Shown: positions 17,132 through 26,820, counted from the first letter of the stretch. The stretch is 64,000 bases of DNA from Collimonas fungivorans (GCF_001584145.1 NZ_CP013232.1:4526001-4590000); one strand, 5' to 3'. The notes: a model not told the origin generated them from the sequence alone. Program-made: numbers and translations.

Positions 17132-17338
17132 TCAATAAGAACGGACTTTCATGACCCGCAAAGTATGCAGGAGCGATCCGTGCCGGCAATCCAGCACGCG
17201 CAAGCGCCGCTCCAGGTCCTGGTGATCCTGGGCAGCGGCGAGATAAGCCTGCTCGGCATCCGGCGCGCTGCTTGCCTGTGCCAGTTTTTTCATCCAGTCC
17301 TGCAATTTACTATTAGAAAATATATTGGAAAGCGACAT
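17132..17338 (-). CDS. DUF3563 family protein, 68 residues
   Basis: ATG 17336-17338 follows TTGGAG. The conserved DUF3563 part is AEQAYLAAAQDHQDLERRLRVLD, an acidic helix followed by the LERR...LD motif. Family members are short proteins common in Burkholderiales with no known function. The frame is open 54 bases farther upstream, but that extension lacks a ribosome-binding site. It is divergent from the LysR gene at 17464. Confidence 0.7.
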   Translation of the reverse strand: MSLSNIFSNSKLQDWMKKLAQASSAPDAEQAYLAAAQDHQDLERRLRVLDCRHGSLLHTLRVMKVRSY

Positions 17339-17463
17339 ATCAAACTCCAAGCGGTGGATATAAAAATCGATGGCATGGCATCTGGCTGCCATGGATGTAG
17401 AATAGGCCGATCCGGTTTTTCCTAAAAGCCGTATTATCTATCCTCAATATAAGTTTTTTTAAC

Positions 17464-18375
17464 ATGAAAACACGTTTGCCACCGCTCAAGCCGCTGCGCG
17501 TATTCGAAGCCGTGGTGCGTACCGGCAGCTTGACGCTGGCTGCCGCCGAACTGCACCTGACGCACAGCGCGGTAAGCCAGCAGATCAAGCTGCTGGAGCA
17601 GCATTTCGACCAGACCTTGTTTGTCAGGGGACAGCGCGGAGTCGAGCCGACGGCGGCGGCGCGGATATTTTTTGCCGACGTCAAAGCCGGCCTGGACCGT
17701 ATTTCGCTGGCGGCCGAGCAACTGCTCAATACGGGAAAAGTGCGCATCATCCGCGTCAGCTGCACGCCGTCGATGGCGATGCGCTGGCTGATTCCGCGGC
17801 TGTCGTCGTTTCAGATAGAAAATCCGCGGGTCGAGATCCGCGTCACGACATCAACCGTTGCGGTCGACGCCCTCAAGGAACCGTTCGATGTACTGATACG
17901 GCGCAGCCCGATGCATCGCGCCGAGTATGAATGCATACGATTCCTGGACGATGTGCTGACGCCGGTGGCGTCGCCGCGTTACCTGCAGCAACACCCATGC
18001 AAGACCCCGGCCGATTTGCTGCAAGCTTCCTTGCTCCATTTATCGACCCGGTCGGAAAGCTGGACGCGCTGGTTCAGTGAAGTAGGCGTGCCGGTCAAAG
18101 GCCAGCTATCCGGCCAGATCTATGAGCATTTTTTCTTGAGCTTACAAGCCGCGCTCACCGATCTCGGGGTGGCATTGGGATCGCTGGCCATGATCGAGGA
18201 AGACTTGGCGCATGGCAGCTTGTTGCCGCTGTTTCCAGGCTTGCTGCTGCGAGACAAGGGATTTCATCTGTTGTACCGCCCGAGTCACCAGGATCCGCAA
18301 CTGGCAAACTTTATCGCGTGGCTGCAATTGATGGGAAAGCAGACATCCACCAGCATCACCGCTGCGGCAAAGTAG
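17464..18375 (+). CDS. LysR-family regulator, GcvA-like
   Basis: This 303-residue protein begins RLPPLKPLRVFEAVVRTGSL and contains LTHSAVSQQIKLLE, the hallmark of the GcvA/AmpR-like branch of LysR regulators. The effector domain (about 90-295) is full length. The target is unknown: the divergent neighbour is the DUF3563 gene and the convergent one is cbiX. AmpR belongs to this branch and a class C beta-lactamage-type gene lies 5.3 kb away, but the distance makes control of it doubtful. The last 20 bases overlap the 3' end of cbiX. Confidence 0.85.
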   Translation: MKTRLPPLKPLRVFEAVVRTGSLTLAAAELHLTHSAVSQQIKLLEQHFDQTLFVRGQRGVEPTAAARIFFADVKAGLDRISLAAEQLLNTGKVRIIRVSCTPSMAMRWLIPRLSSFQIENPRVEIRVTTSTVAVDALKEPFDVLIRRSPMHRAEYECIRFLDDVLTPVASPRYLQQHPCKTPADLLQASLLHLSTRSESWTRWFSEVGVPVKGQLSGQIYEHFFLSLQAALTDLGVALGSLAMIEEDLAHGSLLPLFPGLLLRDKGFHLLYRPSHQDPQLANFIAWLQLMGKQTSTSITAAAK

Positions 18376-18787
18376 AAATGCAGTATTGGGCGATGGCATT
18401 CTGCACGTCCGGCTGCTCGCCGGCCGCCTGCGCCACCGTGATAGTCAGTTGCGGATGCTGTTGCCGGGCCTGTGCGATCAATGCCGGCAGGTCGCGCCTG
18501 ACATGGCCGCCCTGCCCCAGGAATACCGGCACCACGCTGGCTTCGCTGACGCCGGCGGCAACCAGCTGCTGCAGCAACTGCGGCAAATCGGGCTGCATCA
18601 GTTCAAGGAAAGCCAGCCTGACCAGCAGTTGCGGCCGCTGGCGCTGGATCAGCTGCTGCAAGGACTCGAAAGGCGCCGCCCAGGCCGGGTCGCGCGCGCC
18701 GTGGGCGAACAGGATGAGTGCTTGCTGCGGTATCGACTGAGATACAGATTGAGACGCGGATTGAGACGCGGACAGAGATTCAGACAT
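18356..18787 (-). CDS. cbiX: CbiX/SirB-type sirohydrochlorin chelatase
   Basis: This 143-residue short chelatase contains ALILFAHGARDPAW (metal-binding His) and VVPVFLGQGGHVRRDLP (second conserved His), as in single-domain CbiX. It inserts Fe or Co into sirohydrochlorin; with cobA and cysI in the window, siroheme synthesis is the likely role. The first 20 residues are a Ser/Gln repeat (SASQSASQSVSQSIPQQ) caused by short tandem DNA repeats at about 18730-18785; the true start could be later. It sits 26 bases upstream of lptG's stop and converges with the LysR gene. Confidence 0.87.
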   Translation of the reverse strand: MSESLSASQSASQSVSQSIPQQALILFAHGARDPAWAAPFESLQQLIQRQRPQLLVRLAFLELMQPDLPQLLQQLVAAGVSEASVVPVFLGQGGHVRRDLPALIAQARQQHPQLTITVAQAAGEQPDVQNAIAQYCISTLPQR

Positions 18788-18813
18788 GGATCACCCGATC
18801 TTCAAACACTACA

Positions 18814-19953
18814 CTAGCTTCGCTCGATCTTCCACAAGGCGCCGATGGCGATCAGCAGGAAGATGGTGCTCGGCAAGGCCGCTGTGAAAAAGGGCGGCCA
18901 GGTATTGAGCAAGCCGAGGTGCGAGAACAGCGTATTCACCAGCTGGAAGCTTACACCGATCATGATCCCGGTAAAGATCTTCAGGCTCACGCCGCCGGTA
19001 CGGAAATGCAGGTAGGCGAACGGCAAGGCCAGCGCCATCATCACGAATACCGACAGCGGGTACACCAGTTTTTTCCAGAACGCGATGTCGTAGCGCTCGG
19101 TATGCTGGTTGTTTTCCGCCAGATGCTGGGAATAAGACCACAAATTGTAGGCCGACATATGGTCCGGGTCGGCAAACAGGACCGACAGGATCTCAGGCGT
19201 GATCTCCGACACCAGGTCCTTGTTCGGGAATTTCTTGGTGGCGATCGCGGTGGTGATGTCTTCGGTCGACGTGCCGTTGACAAAATCGGTCTGCACCACA
19301 TCTTCCAGGTTCCAGGTGTGCTTGCCCTTGTACTCGGCATGGCCGGCCAGGATCAGGGCCGTCATGTGCAGGTTGCGGTCGAATTCGTACAGCTTGACGC
19401 CGACCAGCTGGCCGTCCGGGCGGATTTCACCGATATTGATAAAGCGTGAACCGACGATTTCGCCGCTGGCGCCGTCGGCCCCGCTCCGTATGACATCCTT
19501 GCTCCACAGGCCAGTCTTGAATTTCTGCGAAATCGACGAGCCCTTGGCTTCCAGCTTCACTTTCTCGGCAAACTCGGCGCTCTTGGGAGAAACGAATTCC
19601 CCGATCAGCACCGTGGCGATCACAAACAGCAGGCCGATCTTGACCAGTATCTTGGCGGTCATCATGGTCGACATGCTGGAGACGCGCATGATGGTGAATT
19701 CGGAGCGCGCGGCGAATTGCGACAAGGTGTAGATGGTGCCGATCAGGGCCGCAATCGGCATCAGCTCATAGGCGTAGCTCGGCAGGCCCAGCAAGACGAA
19801 AAAGAAGGCGTGCTGCAGCTTGTAGCCGCCGCGGCCGACCGACGGCAGTTCGTTCATCAGGTCGAAGAAGGCGAACAGCGCCAGGAACGCCGCCAGCGTG
19901 AACAGGACGGAACGGACTATCTCGGAGGTAAAATAACGCTGCAGGACCTTCAT
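18814..19953 (-). CDS. lptG: LPS export ABC transporter permease LptG
   Basis: This 379-residue protein has six transmembrane helices, three at each end, around a periplasmic beta-jellyroll domain (about residues 130-270). The N-terminus MKVLQRYFTSEIVRSVLFTL and MRVSSMS coupling region are typical of LptG. With LptF and the LptB ATPase it extracts LPS from the inner membrane and passes it to LptC. The start overlaps the lptF stop by four bases (ATGA). lptB is not in the window, which is usual because lptAB is a separate locus. Confidence 0.94.
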   Translation of the reverse strand: MKVLQRYFTSEIVRSVLFTLAAFLALFAFFDLMNELPSVGRGGYKLQHAFFFVLLGLPSYAYELMPIAALIGTIYTLSQFAARSEFTIMRVSSMSTMMTAKILVKIGLLFVIATVLIGEFVSPKSAEFAEKVKLEAKGSSISQKFKTGLWSKDVIRSGADGASGEIVGSRFINIGEIRPDGQLVGVKLYEFDRNLHMTALILAGHAEYKGKHTWNLEDVVQTDFVNGTSTEDITTAIATKKFPNKDLVSEITPEILSVLFADPDHMSAYNLWSYSQHLAENNQHTERYDIAFWKKLVYPLSVFVMMALALPFAYLHFRTGGVSLKIFTGIMIGVSFQLVNTLFSHLGLLNTWPPFFTAALPSTIFLLIAIGALWKIERS

Positions 19954-21113
19954 GTTGCCGCCGTTTTTTTAATCGTTTTTTTGTTCGAATTTTTATTTTT
20001 AATCAGGCGCGCGTGCTTGACAGCCGACCACATGACCAGGGGGTGACAGCGGCTGTTGACGTTGAGCCGCCACATGAACAGCAAACCGATGATGATCAGC
20101 ACCACCAGATGCATAGGCCACCAGGCGATGCCGAACGACAGCCGTCCCTGCACCACCGAGGCCTGGAAGATATTGGTCACGTTGCTGTAGGTAATGAACA
20201 GCAGCAGCGCGATCAGCAGGCTGGCCGAACGCCCGACGCGCGGATTGACGAAACTCAGCGGTATCGCCAACAGCATCAGGCACAGCGCCATCAGCGGCAG
20301 CGACAGGCGCCACAGCAGCTCGCCCATGTTGAAGCCGTTGCGGTCTTTCAGCAGGTCGCCGGTAGGCAGGGCGCGCGCCGATTTGTCGCCGTTCACCGCC
20401 TGCGAATTGCTGGCCACCAGCACGCCGTAGCGCTCGAATTCCATGATCCGGAACTCGTTCTGGCTGGAAAGGACGTCATAGCGCCGCCCTTTCGACAGGA
20501 TCAGGAATTTGTCGCCGTTCTTGTCCAGCTCGATATTGCCTTCCTTCGCCACCACGATGCTGTTCCGGCCGTCCTGCTGGGTATTGACGAAGACGTTCTT
20601 GACCTTGCTGGCGTCGCCGGCCAGCCCTTCGACGAAATAGATGCGGTTGGCCGAGGCCGATTCCTGGAACTTGCCGGGCGATACCCGGGAGATGTCTTCG
20701 CGCTTTTCGAAGCGCTCGCGGTACTGCGCGCTCTGGCTGTTGGCCCAGGGCGTCGCCACGAAGCTGAGGAAAGTGGTCAGGATGATGAGCGGCAGGCCGA
20801 ACCATAGCACCGGCTGGATCCAGCGCACCAGGCTCTGGCCGGAAGCGAACCAGACCACCATTTCCGAATCCTGGTAGCTGCGCGTGACCACCAGCAGCAC
20901 CGAAATGTAGCCGGTCAGGATCAGCAGGATCGGCATGTAATTCAAGGATTGGAAACCGATCAGCGCGACCACGTCCTGGGACGCAATCTGTCCTCCGGCT
21001 GCTTGTCCCAGAATCTTGATCAGCATCACCGTGATGATAATTGTGAAGAGCGTAGTAAAAACTGCACCAGCGGTGCTAATTAATTCGCGTCGGAGTGCGC
21101 GCTGAAAGATCAT
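19950..21113 (-). CDS. lptF: LPS export ABC transporter permease LptF
   Basis: This 387-residue protein begins MIFQRALRRELISTAGAVF, typical of LptF, and has three plus three transmembrane helices around a periplasmic domain; FASGQS and LLWRLSLPLMAL segments match the family. It pairs with LptG in the LPS extraction complex. It is divergent from pepA with only 38 bases between start codons, so the two promoters must overlap, the common arrangement at this locus in proteobacteria. Confidence 0.94.
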   Translation of the reverse strand: MIFQRALRRELISTAGAVFTTLFTIIITVMLIKILGQAAGGQIASQDVVALIGFQSLNYMPILLILTGYISVLLVVTRSYQDSEMVVWFASGQSLVRWIQPVLWFGLPLIILTTFLSFVATPWANSQSAQYRERFEKREDISRVSPGKFQESASANRIYFVEGLAGDASKVKNVFVNTQQDGRNSIVVAKEGNIELDKNGDKFLILSKGRRYDVLSSQNEFRIMEFERYGVLVASNSQAVNGDKSARALPTGDLLKDRNGFNMGELLWRLSLPLMALCLMLLAIPLSFVNPRVGRSASLLIALLLFITYSNVTNIFQASVVQGRLSFGIAWWPMHLVVLIIIGLLFMWRLNVNSRCHPLVMWSAVKHARLIKNKNSNKKTIKKTAAT

Positions 21114-21151
21114 TGGGGAATATAATTGCGGATCAAAAAAAGGAGTAAGTG

Positions 21152-22663
21152 ATGGACTTTAGCATAAAAACCATTGACGCAAAAACCTCAATTGCCTCTC
21201 TGAAAGCCGGCTGTATCGCAGTCGGGATCTATGAAAACAAGAAACTCTCGCCACAAGCGCAGGCTCTTGACAAATCTGGTGAAATCACTGCTGCACTAAA
21301 GTCCGGAGATATTTCCGGTAAACCAGGCTCCACCCTGCTGTTGCGCAAAATCGCCGGCGTCGCCGCCGAACGCGTGCTGCTGATCGGCCTTGGCGCCGAC
21401 GGCGAACTGAGCGACAAGGTCATGTCCATGGCCGCCCTGTGCGTGGCGCGCGTGATAGCGACCCTGGGCGGCAACGACGCCGTGCTGGCGCTGCCGTTCG
21501 ACACCATCAAGGATCGCGACCTGGCATGGGCCATCCGCAACAGCATCCTGGTGCTGCGCGAGAACAGCTATCGCTCGGATACCCTGAAAAGTAAGAAAGA
21601 GACAACATTGTCTGGCATCAAGAAGGTCGCCTTCCTGGTCGCCGCCGCCAAGGCAGCTGTCGCCAAGGAAGCCGTGGCGCAAGGCCTGGCCCTGGCCAAC
21701 GGCATCGACCTGACCAAGGAACTGGGCAACCTGCCTGGCAATGTCTGCACCCCGACCTATCTCGCCAACACCGCCAAGAAACTGGCCAAGGAATTCAAGC
21801 TGTCAGTCGAAGTCCTGGACCGCAAGCAGCTGGAAGCCCTGAAAATGGGCAGTTTCCTGTCGGTGGCGCGCGGCGGCGGCGAAGCGCCGAAGTTCATCAT
21901 CATCAAGCACCTCGGCGGCAAAGCCAAGGATGCGCCGACAGTACTGGTCGGTAAGGGCATCACTTTCGACACCGGCGGCATCTCGCTCAAGGGCGGCGCC
22001 GGCATGGACGAGATGAAATACGATATGTGCGGCGCCGGTTCGGTGCTGGGCACGATCCGCGCCATCGCCGAACTGAAGCTGAAGCTGAACGTGATCGGCG
22101 TCATCCCTGCCACCGAGAACATGCCGTCCGGCACCGCCACCAAGCCGGGCGACATCGTCACTTCGATGTCGGGCCAGACCATCGAAGTCTTGAACACCGA
22201 CGCCGAAGGCCGCCTGGTGCTGTGCGACGCCCTGACCTACGTGGAGCGTTTCAAGCCGGCTGCCGTGGTCGACATCGCGACATTGACCGGTGCTTGCGTC
22301 ACTTCGCTCGGCCACCACAATTCCGGACTGTTCACCCGTCACGACAGCGCGCATGACGCCCTGGCCAACGAGTTGCTCAGCGCCGGCAAGGCTACCGGCG
22401 ATACCGCATGGCGCATGCCGATCGAAGACAGCTACCAGGAACAGCTGAAGTCGAATTTCGCCGACATGGCGAATATCGGCGGCCCGGCCGGTGGCAGCAT
22501 CACCGCAGCCTGTTTCCTGGAGCGCTACACCAAGAAATACACCTGGGCTCACCTGGACATCGCCGGCACGGCATGGAAAAGCGGCGCAGCCAAGGGTGCA
22601 ACCGGACGGCCGGTAGCCCTGCTGACCACTTTCCTGATGAATCGCGCAGCAGCAGCCAAGTAA
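21152..22663 (+). CDS. pepA: cytosol leucyl aminopeptidase
   Basis: This 503-residue M17 metallopeptidase removes N-terminal residues from peptides. Zinc/manganese ligands and catalytic residues are seen in [14 protein letters not shown] (Lys, Asp), and [10 protein letters not shown] (Asp, Glu, Arg) in the C-terminal catalytic domain; the N-terminal macro-like domain is complete. AAAGGAG precedes ATG 21152; an adjacent GTG is less likely. In E. coli PepA also binds DNA (Xer recombination, carAB); whether this one does cannot be seen. A strong terminator follows. Confidence 0.95.
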   Translation: MDFSIKTIDAKTSIASLKAGCIAVGIYENKKLSPQAQALDKSGEITAALKSGDISGKPGSTLLLRKIAGVAAERVLLIGLGADGELSDKVMSMAALCVARVIATLGGNDAVLALPFDTIKDRDLAWAIRNSILVLRENSYRSDTLKSKKETTLSGIKKVAFLVAAAKAAVAKEAVAQGLALANGIDLTKELGNLPGNVCTPTYLANTAKKLAKEFKLSVEVLDRKQLEALKMGSFLSVARGGGEAPKFIIIKHLGGKAKDAPTVLVGKGITFDTGGISLKGGAGMDEMKYDMCGAGSVLGTIRAIAELKLKLNVIGVIPATENMPSGTATKPGDIVTSMSGQTIEVLNTDAEGRLVLCDALTYVERFKPAAVVDIATLTGACVTSLGHHNSGLFTRHDSAHDALANELLSAGKATGDTAWRMPIEDSYQEQLKSNFADMANIGGPAGGSITAACFLERYTKKYTWAHLDIAGTAWKSGAAKGATGRPVALLTTFLMNRAAAAK

Positions 22664-22681
22664 TCGGTAATCAGATGGCAA

Positions 22682-22713
22682 ACGGGGCGCCGGCAGCAAT
22701 GCCGGCGCCCCGT
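22682..22713 (+). terminator. intrinsic terminator between pepA and xth
   Basis: ACGGGGCGCCGGCA at 22682-22695 is inverted at 22700-22713 with loop GCAA, followed by TTTTT. It lies 18 bases after the pepA stop and 18 before the convergent xth stop, so it may act in both directions. Confidence 0.92.
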
Positions 22714-22730
22714 TTTTATTTGCCCTTTGT

Positions 22731-23498
22731 TTAGCCCAGCGTCGCTATCACCGGCGCATGGTCCGACGGCTGCTCCCATTTGCGCGGCACCCTGTCGATC
22801 ACGCAAGCCGTGCACTGCGCCGCCAAAGGCGGCGACAGCAGGATATGGTCGATCCGCATGCCGCGGTTGAGGCGGAATCCCATCTGCCGGTAATCCCACC
22901 AGCTATACAGCTTCTCCGGCTGCTCGAACATGCGGAAGGCGTCGCTCAGTTCCAGCCCTTGCAGGCGGACAAAAGCGGCGCGCTCGGCCGGCGACACCAG
23001 GTTCTGCCCCACCCAGGCGGCAGGATCGTGGACATCGCGGTCTTCCGGCGCGATATTGTAGTCGCCCATCAAGGCCAGCTTCGGATGCTGCTTGCACTCG
23101 TCCTGCAGCCAGTCGTGCAAGGCGTCCAGCCATTTCAGCTTGTACTGGTATTTCTCCGATTCGAGCGACTGGCCGTTGGGAATATAGGCGCAGACAATCC
23201 GCATGCCGTCTATGGTAGCGGCGATGATGCGCTGTTGCAGGTCTTCATAGCGCGGATTGTTCTTGACCACGTCGGTGATCGCATGGCGCGACAGGATGGC
23301 GACGCCGTTATAGGTCTTCTGGCCGCTGAACGCCACGTGGTAACCGGCCGCCTCGATTTCCGCCGCCGGGAATTTGTCGTCGGTCAGCTTGGTTTCCTGC
23401 AGGGCCAGCACGTCGACCGGGTTATCGGCCAGCCATTGCAGCACCTGCGGCAGGCGGACTTTCAGGGAATTGACGTTCCATGTCGCGATCTTTTGCAT
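22731..23498 (-). CDS. xth: exodeoxyribonuclease III (AP endonuclease)
   Basis: This 255-residue enzyme of the exonuclease-endonuclease-phosphatase superfamily repairs abasic sites in DNA. KIATWNVNSLKVR, ALQETK (metal Glu), GDYNIAP and the terminal SDHAPV (catalytic Asp-His) are all present, as are the RIDHIL residues. ATG 23496-23498 with AAGGA upstream is preferred to a TTG three codons earlier. It converges with pepA and is divergent from the beta-lactamase gene. Confidence 0.94.
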   Translation of the reverse strand: MQKIATWNVNSLKVRLPQVLQWLADNPVDVLALQETKLTDDKFPAAEIEAAGYHVAFSGQKTYNGVAILSRHAITDVVKNNPRYEDLQQRIIAATIDGMRIVCAYIPNGQSLESEKYQYKLKWLDALHDWLQDECKQHPKLALMGDYNIAPEDRDVHDPAAWVGQNLVSPAERAAFVRLQGLELSDAFRMFEQPEKLYSWWDYRQMGFRLNRGMRIDHILLSPPLAAQCTACVIDRVPRKWEQPSDHAPVIATLG

Positions 23499-23681
23499 TT
23501 GTTCCAAATCCTTATTTGATATGTGGCGATGTTACCGCAAGCGCGCATTGAAGTAGAGCGCATCAAAGTAGAGTCATAAGATTTTCTTTAGTCTTACCGA
23601 AATTATTCTCGCTTGCGGACAATTCACCAAGGGAGGATATTTCCGTCTTTACAAGACTTTAAGCGATATCCGCAAAAAACC

Positions 23682-24857
23682 ATGAGCATATTGAAAGTAC
23701 TGTCCTTTTCAGCCTGTTTTCTCGCCGCCGGCAGCTGTGCCGGCGCCGGCACCGGCCTCGACCAGTCCAGCATCAAAACCGCCGTAGACAGCGCCATCGA
23801 GCCGCTGATGCAAAGCTACGCTATCCCCGGCATGGCGGTCGCCGTCACCATCGATGGCAAGAACCATTTCTTTAACTATGGCGTGGCGTCGAAGGAAACT
23901 CGGCAACCCGTTACAAACAGGACGCTCTTTGAAATCGGCTCGCTCAGCAAGACATTCACGGCGACGCTGGCTTCTTATGCCCAGCTCGACGGCAAGCTCT
24001 CATTGAGCGACAGCGCCAGCAAATACCTGCCGTCCCTGCGCGGCAGCAGCTTTGACAATGTCAGCCTGCTGAACCTGGGGACGCACACCGCCGGCGGCCT
24101 GCCGCTGCAAGTCCCCGACGATATCGGCAATACCGAACAGCTGATGGATTATTTCAAGCATTGGCAGCCGGCCCATGCCGCCGGCACATACAGAAAATAC
24201 TCAAATCCAAGCATCGGCTTGCTCGGCATGATTGCCGCCAAGAGCATGGATATGTCTTTTGAGGACGCTGTCGAAAAGAAGCTTTTCCCCGAATTGGGAA
24301 TGACGCACAGTTACATCAACGTACCAGCTGGCCAGATGAAAGATTACGCGCAAGGCTACACCACAAAAGATGTCCCGGTCAGGGTCAATCCCGGCGTGCT
24401 GGCGTCTGAAGCCTATGGAGTGAAATCCGGTTCGGCCGACTTGATCCGTTTCATCGGCGCGAACCTGCAGGTAATCAAGCTTGAAGCGAGATTGCAGCGC
24501 GCAATCACTGATACGCATACAGGATATTTCGGCTCGGGAGAGTTTACGCAGGACCTGATCTGGGAACAATACCCCTATCCGCTAGAACTGAAACAGCTGT
24601 TGGCAGGCAACGCTACCACATCCCTCTACGACGAATTGCCAGCCGCCAGGCTAAGCCCTGCGCTGCCTCCGCAAGCGGACGTGCTGATCAACAAAACCGG
24701 TTCTACCAACGGTTTTTCAAGCTACGCGGCTTTTGTGCCGGCCAAAAAAATCGGCATCGTGATCCTGGCGAACAAATCCTATCCCATCGACCAGCGAGTC
24801 ACCGCGGCATACCGGATATTGACCCGCCTGGACAGCGAGGCTGCATCGAAAAACTGA
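23682..24857 (+). CDS. ampC: class C (AmpC-type) serine beta-lactamase
   Basis: This 391-residue exported protein has a signal peptide of about 20 residues. The class C triad motifs are seen: SLSK with catalytic Ser87 and Lys90, YSN near residue 170 and KTG near 340. It hydrolyses beta-lactams, mainly cephalosporins, in the periplasm; the substrate range cannot be read. No divergent ampR lies next to it, so classical induction is not supported here. DD-peptidases share these motifs, but the length and N-terminal VDSAIEPLMQSYAIPGMAVAV match AmpC enzymes. Confidence 0.9.
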   Translation: MSILKVLSFSACFLAAGSCAGAGTGLDQSSIKTAVDSAIEPLMQSYAIPGMAVAVTIDGKNHFFNYGVASKETRQPVTNRTLFEIGSLSKTFTATLASYAQLDGKLSLSDSASKYLPSLRGSSFDNVSLLNLGTHTAGGLPLQVPDDIGNTEQLMDYFKHWQPAHAAGTYRKYSNPSIGLLGMIAAKSMDMSFEDAVEKKLFPELGMTHSYINVPAGQMKDYAQGYTTKDVPVRVNPGVLASEAYGVKSGSADLIRFIGANLQVIKLEARLQRAITDTHTGYFGSGEFTQDLIWEQYPYPLELKQLLAGNATTSLYDELPAARLSPALPPQADVLINKTGSTNGFSSYAAFVPAKKIGIVILANKSYPIDQRVTAAYRILTRLDSEAASKN

Positions 24858-25007
24858 GCTTCAACCGCAAAGGAGTCGAATCGGCTGGCGGCGCGGCGCC
24901 TCAATTTCGGCCGCGCCAACTTTGCTCCCAAGAAAGCCCTGGAATCCGGTAATATTCTCGTATCGATTTGTCATCAGGCATATCAGAGTTAACCTACCAG
25001 AGACCAC

Positions 25008-26192
25008 ATGCGAGTTGTAAAACTACCTGCCAGGCTTTCCCTCTGCTTGCTGGCCCTGATCCTGGCGGCCTGCTGCAGAAACGACCAAACCAGCGACCAG
25101 GCCAGCTGCAATGCAAGCACGCCGAATACAGAAGCCGGCAGTAGCGACGGCAGCGGCAGCAATGTCAGGTTCAGCCAGCCCGGCGCCATCGCGGTCGATG
25201 CCGGCGGCAACCTGTTCGTGGCCGATACCGCCAACAATACCATCCGCAAAATCACTGCCGCCGGTGAAACCAGCACCCTGGCCGGCAGCGCCGGCAATTC
25301 CGGCAGCAGCGACGGCAGCGGCAGCCGGGCGCGCTTCAACCAGCCGGGCGGCATCGCGGTCGACGCGGCCGGCAACCTGTATCTGGCCGATACCCAGAAT
25401 CATACGATCCGCATGGTCACCAGCGCCGGTGTGGTGACGACCATCGCCGGCAGCGCCGGCCAGGCCGGGCAGAATGACGGCACGGCCGGCGATGCGCGCT
25501 TTAACCAGCCTTGGGGCGTGGCGCGCGACGGCGCCGGCAACCTGTATGTCACCGATACCGGCAACGCTACCGTGCGCAAGATCACCACAGCCGGGGTAGT
25601 GACGACGCTGGCGGGCACCGCCGGCAGCCAGGGCAGCTCGGACGGCACCGGCACCCGCGCGCAATTCAACCTGCCGCGCGGCATCACGCTCGACAACGCC
25701 GGCAATCTCACGGGCACCGCAGTGAATCTCGCTGTGAATATCTATATTGCCGACAGCAACAACAACACCATCCGCAAGCTTGACCAGAATGGCAATGTCA
25801 GCACGCTGGCGGGGACGGCAGGCAACTCCGGCAGCGATGACGGCAGCGGCCAGCGCGCCCGTTTCAACCAGCCGTACGGCATTGCGCTGGACAGCGCGGG
25901 CAATATCCGCGTCAGCGACAGCGGCAACCAGCTGATCCGCACCGTGTCCCTGACCGGGGTAGTCAGCACCCTGGCCGGCGCTGCCGGAACCGCGGGCAGC
26001 ACCGACGGCAGCGGCAACAAGGCCCGCTTCAACCAGCCCCAAGGTATCGCTGCCGATGCCGCGAACAATATCTACGTCGCCGACACCAGCAACAACCTGA
26101 TCCGCAAAGTGACCCCCGATGCACAAGTCAGCAGCTTGTTCGGCAGCAGCAATTCAAATTCATCATCGTGCTTGTGCCTTTTCAAGCTCTAG
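25008..26192 (+). CDS. NHL-repeat lipoprotein
   Basis: This 394-residue protein has a lipobox (LILAACC, Cys about 22) and then six repeats of about 55 residues of the type RFNQPxGIAxDxAGNLYVADTxNNTIRKIT...VSTLAGxAGxxGSxDGSG. This is the NHL beta-propeller pattern, one repeat per blade, so a six-bladed propeller is expected. The fourth repeat carries an 11-residue insertion (LTGTAVNLAVN). Such surface propellers bind proteins or polysaccharides; the ligand is unknown. DNA repeats make this region prone to recombination. There is no operon partner. Confidence 0.85.
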   Translation: MRVVKLPARLSLCLLALILAACCRNDQTSDQASCNASTPNTEAGSSDGSGSNVRFSQPGAIAVDAGGNLFVADTANNTIRKITAAGETSTLAGSAGNSGSSDGSGSRARFNQPGGIAVDAAGNLYLADTQNHTIRMVTSAGVVTTIAGSAGQAGQNDGTAGDARFNQPWGVARDGAGNLYVTDTGNATVRKITTAGVVTTLAGTAGSQGSSDGTGTRAQFNLPRGITLDNAGNLTGTAVNLAVNIYIADSNNNTIRKLDQNGNVSTLAGTAGNSGSDDGSGQRARFNQPYGIALDSAGNIRVSDSGNQLIRTVSLTGVVSTLAGAAGTAGSTDGSGNKARFNQPQGIAADAANNIYVADTSNNLIRKVTPDAQVSSLFGSSNSNSSSCLCLFKL

Positions 26193-26299
26193 CGGGCTAT
26201 TGCAGTTGGCCGGGCATGCCGCTCTTGCCTGAACGATAAGCCGCACGGGCGGCTGCGGCCGCCCCCTTTCCTCTCCGCGCACAAATAACAACAAGCCTG

Positions 26300-26353
26300 T
26301 TGACATCGTCCTGTCATCGCCATTAGTATGCATATACATGGATGTATATGCAT
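26300..26353 (+). promoter_or_regulatory. marR promoter with overlapping operator
   Basis: TTGACA at 26300-26305 and TAGTAT at 26324-26329 are spaced by 18 bases. An inverted repeat ATGCATATAC at 26328-26337 and GTATATGCAT at 26344-26353 (6-base gap) begins within the -10 box and covers the start region. This is the expected layout for repression by the MarR protein encoded 15 bases downstream. Confidence 0.78.
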
Positions 26354-26367
26354 GAAAAGGATTGTTT

Positions 26368-26820
26368 ATGATGAAAAACGAATGTAGTTGCACCACCCTG
26401 CGCCAGCTGACGCGCAAGATGACGAATATCTACGACCACTACCTGGCCGCCGACGAACTCACCATCAGCCAGTACTCCTTGCTGGCAAGGATAGGCAAAT
26501 ACGGCCCGATCGGCGTGATCCCGCTGGCGAACAACATGGGCATGGACCGCAGCACCATGAGCCGCACGCTCAAGCCCCTGATCGGCGCGGGCTGGATCGA
26601 AACCGTCGACCTGCCGCTGGAAATGCTGACCGACAAGCGTTCCTTCGGTGTCCGCCTGAGTGCCGAAGGGGAGCGTAAATGGAAACAGTCCAAACCTAAC
26701 TGGCGCAAGGCGCAAGACGTCATCAACACGATATTGGGCGACCAGACGCATCATGCCTTGATGAGCCTGGTCGATGATGCAAATGTGAAATTCGAACAAA
26801 ACGAAAACGCCACTTTATGA
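26368..26820 (+). CDS. MarR-family transcriptional regulator
   Basis: This 150-residue winged helix-turn-helix protein: TLRQLTRKMTNIYDHYL forms the first dimerisation helix, and PLANNMGMDRSTMSRTLKPLIGAGWIE is the DNA-recognition part, followed by a wing. It probably represses its own promoter through the palindrome at 26328-26353 and thereby the downstream MFS gene, which it overlaps by four bases (ATGA). The inducer is unknown. AAAAGGA precedes ATG 26368; the next codon is also ATG. Confidence 0.87.
   Translation: MMKNECSCTTLRQLTRKMTNIYDHYLAADELTISQYSLLARIGKYGPIGVIPLANNMGMDRSTMSRTLKPLIGAGWIETVDLPLEMLTDKRSFGVRLSAEGERKWKQSKPNWRKAQDVINTILGDQTHHALMSLVDDANVKFEQNENATL

Noticed and set aside
23682..24857. 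ampR-ampC inducible pair
   Set aside because: The gene divergent from the beta-lactamase is xth; the GcvA-like LysR gene is more than 5 kb away with unrelated genes between.
25140..26150. CRISPR-like or satellite DNA array
   Set aside because: The periodicity of about 165-170 bases is coding and matches NHL protein repeats with diverged third codon positions.
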